64,000 nt of DNA from Coenobita brevimanus. Its lineage: Eukaryota > Arthropoda > Malacostraca > Decapoda > Coenobitidae. Of this stretch, positions 56,993-64,000 are shown in pieces. The stretch's first letter is position 1, and every line of letters starts with the position of its first letter. Where the stretch lies: contig CM064681.1 of assembly GCA_032717465.1 (NCBI GenBank), positions 15,006,510 to 15,070,509 on the forward strand. Reading direction: 5' to 3'. The notes beneath the pieces were generated by a model, which ran no database searches, had not been told where the DNA came from, and saw nothing but the letters and a program-made list of their open reading frames with translations. A program made the position numbers and the translations under genes.

Positions 56993-59298
56993 GAGCTTAT
57001 AGAGGTTGGGGGAGTGGACTTTCCGACCACTACTTGGTGGTGGCGAGAATCAAGATCCAATTAGGATGGAGAAATAGAAGAAGGGAAGGACGGGAAGAAG
57101 GAGTATTTGTAAGGAGAGTGGAAAGGTTACAAGAGGATGAGAAAATGGCAGAGTATAAGAGAGAAGGGGAGGAACGACTGGGCAAATATGAATTGGAGCA
57201 GATGGGGGACGTGGGAGGTGTGTGCAGGATATTTACAGAAGAAATATGTGCAGCATGTGATGTGGTGTGTGGAAGGAAGAGAAGACGGAGGGGTGTGCAA
57301 GGAACAGTGTGGTGAAGGAAGAGGTGAGACAGGCTGTGGCACAAAAGAAGAAAGCATACAATGAATGGATGAGAAACAGCGGCGTGGAAGAAGTTGAGAG
57401 GCGGAAGAGAGAGTTACTGTATATTTAGAGAGGAAGAGAGTGAAAAGATTAGTAAGAGAGAGTAAGAAGAGAGTGGATGAGGAATTTGGAAGGAACTTGA
57501 GTGTAAAGTGGAGGGACTGTAAGAAAATGTTCTGGAAAGAGGTGAAAAGAGTAAGACAGGGTGGAAGTGAAGTTAGCAGGGGAGTGAAAGATAAAAATGG
57601 TAGATTACTAGTGGAGAAGGGAGAAAAAGTGAGCACATGGAGAGAACACTTTAAGGAATTGTTGAACATAGAGGATGGAAGTAATGCGAGTATAAGTGGC
57701 TGGGGGATGGCTGGGAGAAGGAGGGAGGTGAGAAGACAGGAAGAAATCAGTAGGATAGAAGTTGTGGAAGCAATGAAGAAAATTAAATTGGGGAAAGCCC
57801 CAGGAATTGATGAAGTGTGTGGTGAAATCCTGAAGTATGGGGGTGAGATAGTAGGAGAATGGATGTGGAAAATGTGCAGATTGGCCTGGGAGGAAGGTAG
57901 AGTCCCGGAGGATTGGAAGTCAGGTATAATTATTCCCTTGTACAAAGGAAAAGGGGAAAAAGGAGTGTGTGGTAATCATAGGGGCATCTGTCTTCTTAGT
58001 ATAATAGGAAAAGTGTATGGTAGGACACTTATTGACAGAGAGGAAGAACAGAGGAATTAGTTGGAGAAGAATAGGGAGGCTTTAGGAAAGGAAGAGGTTG
58101 TGTAGATCAGATATTCATTCTTAGATCTTTAGTGGAAAAGTTTCTAGAGAAAGGAAAGAAGTTGTATGCAGCTTTCATGGATTTGGAGAAAGCATATGAT
58201 AGGGTGGATAGACAAGGATTGTGGAAAGTATTAAGAATGTATGGAGTAGATGGGAAGTTGTTGAATGCTGTGAAGAGTATGTATGAGAGTGCTAAGGCTG
58301 CAGTGCGTGTGGATGCTGAACTGAGTGAATTTTTCTCTTTGAAGGTTGGGTTGAAACAGGGATGTGTCATGTCTCCATGGTTGTTCAATCTGGACATGGA
58401 TGGGGTAATAAAAGAGGTACAAGGTAGAGTAGTGGATGTTGGAGTGGCCCTGGTGAGAGAGGGTAGTGTTTGGAAACTCCCTGTACTGTTGTTTGCAGAT
58501 GATACTGTGTTGTTGAGTGAAGACGAAGGAGAACTGCAAGGCTAGGTGGATGAGTTTGGGAGAGTGTGTAAGAAACGGAATCTAAAGATGAATGTAGGGA
58601 AGAGTAAAGTGATGGTCTTTGAGAGAGGTGAAGTCAGTGAATGTACAGTGAGGTTGGATGGTGAGGAATTGGAAAATGTGAGTACGTTTAAGTACTTGGG
58701 TAGTGTGATGAGTAAGGATGGAGGTTTGGAGGGCGAAGTGCTTGAAAGGGCACAGCAGGGAAGAAAGGTTGCTGGTTCCTTGAAAGCAGTGATAAGAAGC
58801 AGGGAAGTGAGCATGGAAGTGAAAAAGTTACTACATGACAGTATTGTGATGCCAACTCTAATGTATGTAAGTGAAGCTTGGACGTTGCTGGAAGGACACA
58901 AGTCAAGAGTGAGCAGTGGAAATGAGTTATTTAAGAGGAGCCTTTGGAGTCACATGGAGAGACAGGCTGACAAATGAGGATATAAATGAGCGTTGTGGTG
59001 TGGATGTGGATGTGATAGGAAGCGTTAGGAGGAATACACTGAGGTGGTTTGGCCATATGGAGAGGATGGAGGGTGAAAGACTGACGAAGAGAGTGTATGT
59101 GAGTGAGGTGGAGGGGGGGAGAGGGAGGGGGAGGCCGAGGATGAGATGGAGGGATGGGGTGGAGAGGTATATGAGAGAGGGGGTGTGTGAGTTGGGAGCA
59201 GGGCAGTGAATTGGCGGGGGACAGGGCGACGTGGAGGCGATTTGTTTGTGGCCACCCCGAACGGGATTGGGGCGTCTGGCAATAGATAGATAGATAGA
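56993..59298 (+). mobile_element. LINE-C (C3), 5'-truncated, inserted in LINE-B2
   Basis: Flanked by TAGTTGCAA on both sides (56984-56992, 59299-59307). It starts in the last part of the endonuclease (SGLSDHYLV) and ends GGGGCGTCTGGCAATAGATAGATAGATAG, an (ATAG)n tail. At about 2.3 kb it is the longest LINE-C in the window. Confidence 0.88.
57011..59209 (+). pseudogene. LINE-C3 endonuclease end, RT and C-terminus, lightly broken
   Basis: Blocks in order: GLSDHYLVVARIKIQLGWRN (56974-57315 frame), RWRDGV-preceding linker, GKAPGIDEVCGEIL and DWKSGIIIPLYKGKGEKG with NHRGICLLSIIGKVYGRTLI (57440-58060), then KLYAAFMDLEKAYDRVDRQG (motif A), VGLKQGCVMSPWLFNLDMDG and LLFADDTVLLSEDEGELQG (58132-58545). 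Next is RKVAGSLKAVIRSREVSMEV (58546-58977), and finally LRWFGHMERMEGERLTKRVY with GRPRMRWRDGV (58916-59209). Frame breaks are few (about 57316, 57428, 58060, 58543 and 58960). It resembles a recently dead copy. Confidence 0.85.
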
Positions 59299-60470
59299 TA
59301 GTTGCAAAAATCTTATTGAAAAGAACATAGCCAGTAACTGATGAAATTTTAAACGAAAAAAAAGCGAGATTTAGAAATGGAAGAGGTTGTAATAATCAGA
59401 TTTTTATTGTATGGCATCTAAGGCCACTTATTATGTGCTTTTTGTGGATTTTGAAAAAGCGTTTGATAGTATTTGACGTGGAGCTATGTTGAAAATTGTG
59501 AAGTTCTATGGTATACCAGAAAAGTTTGTAAATATTATTAGAACCCTGAATGAAGGTACTTTTAGGTGGGTGATTCTTTGAGTGATCCGTTTGAAATAAG
59601 GTCAGGCGTGACTCATGGAGGAGTTCTTTCGCCATTGCTGTTTGTTTTGGTTATGGATTATGTTATGAGAAAGGTTGTAAGGAGGACAGATGCAGGAATT
59701 AACTGAAAAGATAATAAGAGGCTGATGGATTTGGACTATGCTAATGATATTGTATTGATCTGCGGAAATATTTACGAGATGCAGAGGGTACTTGATTGTC
59801 TGATGGAGGAAGGAGAAAAAGTGGGATTGGTAATAAATTGTGGAAAGACTGAAACTATTATTATGAAAGTGGATAACCAAACTGATTGTGTAATGGGGAA
59901 TAATGGGCTGAAAAATGTAAAACATTTTAAGTGTCTGGGAACGATTGCATCATCTAAGGGATCATTAAACAATGGAACTGAGGAGAGGATTAGACAGGCT
60001 TGGCGAGCTGTTGGAAGGTTGAAATCTGTTTTGAATAATGATATGCTTTCGGTACATACTAAAGTAAAATTTTATAAGTCCATGGTTAAACCAATTTTAA
60101 TTTATGGGCATAAGTCATGGTACAGTACAATTGCAACAGATCAGAAAGTATAAGGATTTGAGAATAAAATACTGAGAAGAATTCTTGGGGTAAAGTGGCA
60201 TGAAAGAGTTACAAATGAAAGAATAATGGATATTACGAGGGTGGAACCAGTTGATGAATATGTGAGACTGTCTTGCTGGAAATGGTTAGGGCAAAAAGAA
60301 GGCAGTTTAATACAGGAAGTGCCAGAGTGGACTTCTAGAGGAAGATGAGGCAGAGCTAGGCCGAAGGAAACCTGGCTGAGGACGATGAAAAGGGAAGCAA
60401 GGAAGGAGTCTTGGTGGGATCTGAAGGAGATGGCAAGAGACAAATATTGGTGGAGAGAGTTCATCGGGCC
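59299..60470 (+). pseudogene. LINE-B2 reverse transcriptase and C-terminus, decayed
   Basis: Resumes with KILLKRT and PVTDEILNEKKARFRNGRGC, then a frame with FVDFEKAFDS-like sequence around 59445-59475. The segment 59725-60153 reads MDLDYANDIVLICGNIYEMQ (YADD changed to YAND) and KVGLVINCGKTETIIMKVDN. The C-terminal region includes RLSCWKWLGQKEG and a GRGR-type end near 60350. Many breaks. Confidence 0.75.
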
Positions 60471-60567
60471 CCCATGCATCCCGTGGGGTGCCTCAGGAAA
60501 TGACCGATTTCACTGAACATCTCTGTCACCAAAGGACCATAATCTTTTGTAAGTTCACTTCCAACAG

Positions 60568-60690
60568 TTTGGCGATGTTGGTGATGTTGGAGCGGCGTGG
60601 GGTGTGGGTGTGTTCAGGGTGAGTGTGGACGGCCAGGACGCTAACATGACGAAGGCACAGCTCTCCTGGGTGGTCGGCCAGGCTCGCCGG
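60568..60690 (+). CDS. Candidate internal exon of a host gene (41 codons, phase 0)
   Basis: An acceptor CACTTCCAACAG ends at 60567 and a donor GTAGGT begins at 60691. The 123 bp between is one open frame: FGDVGDVGAAWGVGVFRVSV, then DGQDANMTKAQLSWVVGQAR and R. A second acceptor, GTGTTCAG, ends at 60617 and would give a shorter exon. GC-rich, unlike the flanks. No family recognised. It cannot follow the exon at 50205-50289 directly, which ends in phase 1, because that join meets a stop. It may belong to the same gene via a missing exon, or to another gene. Confidence 0.35.
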
Positions 60691-60835
60691 GTAGGTCACT
60701 CTCACATTGCTCCTGACGCAGGTATGTTACCCTCACATTACTGTTGAGGCGGGTAGGTCACATTACTGCTGAGGCGGGTAGGTCACTCTCACATTACTGC
60801 TGGGGAAGGTGGGTTACTCTCACATCATTGCTGAT
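60691..60835 (+). repeat. ~31 bp minisatellite starting at the candidate splice donor
   Basis: About five units of the type GTAGGTCACTCTCACATTAC + TGCTGAGGCGG. The first two are 31 bp, one is shortened to 25 bp, and the last are altered. Each unit starts GTAGGT, GTATGT or GTGGGT, all donor-like. The array begins exactly at the donor of the candidate exon. Confidence 0.8.
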
Positions 60836-61479
60836 GATTAGTATGGGGCTCAGTTGGTTGAGTCATTTCGATTATTATAATATGTAAAAATTATCCAGCT
60901 GACAGCAAGAAATTTTTATGTGTTATTTTGCCTTAGAGATAAATGGGAAAAACCATGTATATCAAATCAGGTTTTATCTCTCAAAAATGGTGATGTGAAT
61001 CACCCAGAATAACCAAAAGCAATTTCATACCTGGTTATAGGTGGTGGCGACCATCATCCACTCACTTGATGTAGAGCTGCCTACTTCTTCCTGCACCAAT
61101 ATTTTTCTGCCATCCTCTCTTCCTTTTATTTCTAGTCTTTCTTGTATTTTTTTACTATTCTTCTTTCCTTTTGAGGTGGCTTTACATTGAGTAACAATCC
61201 TAATAGTTTCCTGTAAGCCTGGAAACCATTTGCAGTGCTGGGTGGTAACCATACAACCAACCCATATTGCTCCCCACATGTCAATAAGTGGGTTGGCGGA
61301 GGGTTAGTGTCCCTCCCCGGAAAACAACTAACTCAAAGACAAACAGCCACCCCTTATGGGACCACTGCATCTGGCTATAGTTAGACAGATGGATAGTCCC
61401 ATACCTCCAATAAACATTGATGTAGCATGGAGAAGGTGAAGGAAATGAACCTTTACCCAAGCAGACTCCATACTTTGTT
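60836..61479. other. Unassigned stretch, no gene supported
   Basis: A reverse-strand frame of 84 codons (61025-61279), with a hydrophobic start and a Lys-rich middle, has no recognisable domain. Otherwise nothing was seen. Confidence 0.4.
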
Positions 61480-62010
61480 TACCCATGCACGGCTGTTGAC
61501 TTTGTACAGGGGTTTTACTCGCCGCTATGTGATGTACAGCTCCCTTCCCTGTGTTGGGTGGGGGCACATAATTTATAGCTCTCTAAACAGGATGAAGTAA
61601 AAGGCTTTCCATTTCATCATCTACCCTATTTCACTTACTTCCGTTAGTCTCTCTCTTCACAGTAATGTTACTTCATTATCTCTCTACAACAGCTGTTCAT
61701 TGGTGGAGCCTCTTAAGAACTGTTTGCTTGTAACCCTTCTACATTACAGCCAGTGTAGACCATTCGCCTAGCAAAACACTCTTAGCTCATTTTGTACTAA
61801 CACTATAATGTCAGTGTTATCAGTCCTTCATATATAAACTGATCTACTGAGGAAGTGTCTTCTCTCGTCTGAATTTCCTTTTACCTGTGACATAATATAT
61901 TTTTTTATATGGTGTGCCCTGGTATCTTTAAGTGAATGGATCTTATATTTGGCTTTCTTTTGTTCAGTTACTTCTGCACCAAAGGACGCAGCAAAATCCA
62001 CTGAGTTCCT
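61480..62010 (+). mobile_element. Decayed Jockey-like LINE 3' fragment (J3)
   Basis: TGTTGACTTTGTACAGGGGT matches the thumb region of the Jockey copy at 34600 (GTTGACTCTATACAGGGGTT). GATGAAGTAAAAGGCTTTCC and later ATCAGTCCTTCATATATAAA with GGAAGTGTCTTCTCTC follow the same order as in that copy. It is much more diverged than J2. Confidence 0.65.
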
Positions 62011-62735
62011 AACTGTGCCACTCCCTCACTCACTTGCTCATGCAATCAGTAATCTCATGGTATTACAAATTTTTAATTTTCACAAGCAAATGAATTTTTC
62101 CTCCGAAATTGACAAACTGTAGTTATCCATGTAGTAATATGATCATGTATTTTCCCTGACGATGTGAGTTAACATCATTACAATATCATGTCATATTTAT
62201 CACGAAATTTTATTTCTTTCCATTTTATATTACTTTCTTACGAACATTACAATAATACAGTATAGTCCTTTAGTCATAAACTTGCTTTGAAAACAAAAGA
62301 AAATTTCACATTACATTGTAGAGGAATGTAGTAACTATTTGATGGTAATGTTGATGCTAGGTATGGGATGTGTAGGCTTAGTGCTGGTTGATCTTTAATC
62401 ACTGGCGCAAGACAGTCAGTTAGGTTAAAAGTCCTGTGCGTGAGGGAGGATTGATTGGATTGTGGCGTGTTTCCACTCGTTTGTTTTTGACTGAGACCTG
62501 AAAGCGTGATGCAGAGGGGTTGGGTGGGGGTGATGCGCAACAAGTTCACAGGCTGGCCTTGGTCGCTGGCCGACTTTTTGCTTACAAGTAGTATGCAAGT
62601 ATCATGTGATGTGTGCTGCAATGCCGAAGTTTCCAGTATAGCCTGGCCACAATAGACCGAAGTAGTTACAGATATGACTTTTGGAGGAAGGAGTTCCACA
62701 GATGACTTTTAGGAATTTAAGCATAGCGTCTCTTG
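62011..62735. other. Unassigned AT-rich stretch, no gene seen
   Basis: One reverse-strand frame (62274-62699) of 141 codons is without a recognisable domain. I do not support it as a gene. Confidence 0.4.
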
Positions 62736-62739
62736 TTAA

Positions 62740-63509
62740 CCCACGGCGTCCCGTTGACGTGAATTAACATCCACACGTTTTGTGACTGCCAATCCCATTG
62801 ACGTACATAAATGCGAATCAACTGCAAGGTACCTAATTTGCACAATTTTCAATTTTCGTGAGTGATTTTTCGTACGTATACACTGAACACTTTCCTCTAC
62901 AAGATCCCAGGCAGGGACAATACCTTACCCAGCATGACCTCCCCCTCCCCCTGCACGCCATTGTCTCAGCAATTCACCTGTTATCAGTGACCTGGCCAGT
63001 AAAGCCATGTCATGCCATGGTATGAAATTCAGGGCCAGAGTGATTCCCCAATCGATGACAATGTGGAGGACAAACTTTACATAGCATTAGAGGAAGAAAC
63101 AGTCAGAAATGATGATCAGGAAATGTGGCAAAATAAGTTTAGGTATAGTGATGAGTTAGTGAGTGAAACAATGCTTATAATACCTATATTGCTGTTTGAA
63201 AACCAATATACTCTCGTACTACATATAAATTCGTCCCAAGGAAATAAATAAATACCGTTTATGAGTGGTGTGAAATAGTTACCCTCCAATAGAACTCGTT
63301 TTCTTTGGTGCCAGCCTGTCAGAAAACCCACTAAGGTAAGGAGGTACTGCTACCTGGATTGAGTATTTTAAACCTCAGGTGAGCGATTTCTCTATGAATT
63401 TTCGATGTTTCTCACCAAAAGCGGAGGTTTGAGCCCAAAATTTTTTTTTTCCAAAAATTGGCAGGACTGGGGGGAGTCAGTGGTGGAAAAGTGGTCGAGG
63501 TGGGGCGGG
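62740..63509. mobile_element. piggyBac-type MITE, copy b (770 bp)
   Basis: TTAA at 62736-62739 and 63510-63513. Ends CCCACGGCGTCCC and, complemented from the right, CCCGCCCCACCTC. Colinear with copy a (10473-11249) over its whole length, with a shorter homopolymer run at 63440. Confidence 0.9.
63012..63251 (+). pseudogene. Remnant of the piggyBac transposase N-terminus inside MITE copy b
   Basis: The frame reads MPWYEIQGQSDSPIDDNVED, then KLYIALEEETVRNDDQEM. The SDSPIDDNVED part matches SDSPLDDDVVDRDY near the start of the piggyBac transposase at 42159. It shows that the MITE arose by internal deletion of a piggyBac relative, keeping the first coding exon region. No catalytic domain is present. 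Confidence 0.75.
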
Positions 63510-63513
63510 TTAA

Positions 63514-63698
63514 TGACCAGATTATCATTGAATTCTTTTATAGCATAATTATTGGTAGCCTGCTGCTAACGATTTCTGTGTAGAGATAATGCAGCAGCAA
63601 AAAAATAAAAAATAAAAAAAGCCACACCTTTGGACACTTGAAATATAGGTGTTCCTCAACTCTGTTGTGTGTTTTTTACATGAAATTTTTCCACACAT
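63514..63698. other. Spacer between inverted MITE copies b and c
   Basis: 185 bp of unique-looking AT-rich sequence with an A-rich run (63597-63619). Nothing else seen. Confidence 0.5.
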
Positions 63699-63702
63699 TT
63701 AA

Positions 63703-64000
63703 CCCGCCCCAGTCCCGACATTTTTGGCCCTTTTTTTTTTCAGGCTCAAACATTCGCTTTTGGTGAGAAACATCGAAAATTCATAGACAAATCGCTCACC
63801 TGAGGTTTAAAATACTTGATCCAGATATGAGTACCTCCTTACCTGACTGGGTTTTCTAACAGGCTGGCACCAAAGAAAACGAGTTCTATGGGAGGGTAAC
63901 TATTTTATCCACTCATAAACAGTATTTATTTATTTACTTGGTACGAATTTATATGTAGTACAAGAGTATATTGGTTTTCAAACAGTAACATAGGCATTAT
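63703..64000. mobile_element. piggyBac-type MITE, copy c, partial (runs off the window)
   Basis: TTAA at 63699-63702, then CCCGCCCCAGTCCC. The sequence is the complement of the right part of copy b (CGCTTTTGGTGAGAAACATCG; AACGAGTTCTATGGGAGGGT). It is therefore inserted in the opposite orientation to copy b; the rest lies beyond the window. Confidence 0.88.

Larger units (their letters stand above)
55890..60510 (+). mobile_element. LINE-B, forward copy (B2), split by a LINE-C
   Basis: It starts near TGTCTCCACTGTCTGG with a leader, then endonuclease (56060-56960). After an internal loss it reads the RT entry EHWRGITLTPVVA, where LINE-C3 inserted with the 9 bp duplication TAGTTGCAA (56984-56992 and 59299-59307). 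RT and C-terminus continue to about 60460 and the 3' end CCTCAGGAAATGA. Compared with LINE-B at 45073-46668, RT N-terminal sequence around 'NFKAPEEDGIYPEML' is missing near 56955. Confidence 0.8.

Noticed and set aside
57127..57945. 272-codon reverse frame rich in Ser, Leu and Pro
   Set aside because: Antisense of the purine-rich LINE-C3 coding sequence, which has clear RT motifs on the forward strand.

Overview
This is nuclear DNA from a multicellular animal. It has spliceosomal exon-like pieces, long simple repeats and dense eukaryotic retrotransposons, and no bacterial-style genes. The element mix (PIF/Harbinger, piggyBac, an env-bearing Ty3/Gypsy, Gypsy elements with integrase before reverse transcriptase, Jockey-like, CR1/L2-like and RTE-like LINEs) fits an invertebrate. 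A decapod crustacean is my guess, not something the sequence proves. Almost all recognisable coding sequence belongs to mobile elements. No rRNA, tRNA or CRISPR was seen, and only two or three short stretches could be exons of host genes.

Layout, 1-12.5 kb: no gene seen (1-1165); a 1.34 kb PIF/Harbinger remnant (1166-2506); a (TA)n tract; an RTE-like non-LTR retrotransposon with an unbroken 970-residue endonuclease/reverse transcriptase (2583-5739); an unassigned 2.3 kb stretch with a 4 x 19 bp repeat; then a decayed reverse-strand CR1/L2-like LINE (8046-12260) split by a 777 bp piggyBac-type MITE between TTAA duplications.

12.5-43.1 kb: I read this as one old env-bearing Gypsy (errantivirus-like) element. 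Its 5' LTR, primer-binding site, gag, protease, RT, RNase H, integrase and envelope remnants lie at 12505-21163. Its 3' LTR, preceded by a purine tract, is at 42727-43071. Its 3' UTR would have been split by nested insertions. Two related Gypsy elements of unusual domain order (gag-protease-integrase-RT-RNase H) sit head-to-head in one (TA)n tract (21526-27995 reverse, 28049-37070 forward). The forward copy is itself interrupted by a Jockey-like LINE (32451-35160). An element with 37 bp perfect inverted repeats (37357-42584) holds a full-length but frameshifted piggyBac transposon (38531-42411).

43.1-64 kb: a second nest, made of LINEs. LINE-A (43072-49830) carries LINE-B (45073-46668) and LINE-C (about 47740-49386) in reverse. 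Farther on, another LINE-B (about 55890-60510) carries another LINE-C (56993-59298). LINE-D pieces (51587-53890) carry a Jockey 3' fragment. Between them lie a candidate signal-peptide exon (50188-50289), large simple repeats, a candidate exon followed by a splice-donor-like minisatellite (60568-60835), and two more piggyBac-type MITEs in inverted orientation (62740-63509, and 63703 to the window end).

The most interesting biology is the integrase-before-RT Gypsy pair. A SCAN-like gag segment and Ty1/copia-like pol order suggest the Gmr1-like group. The head-to-head placement, with 53 bp of (TA)n between facing-away promoters, makes a multi-kilobase inverted repeat that could yield double-stranded RNA.
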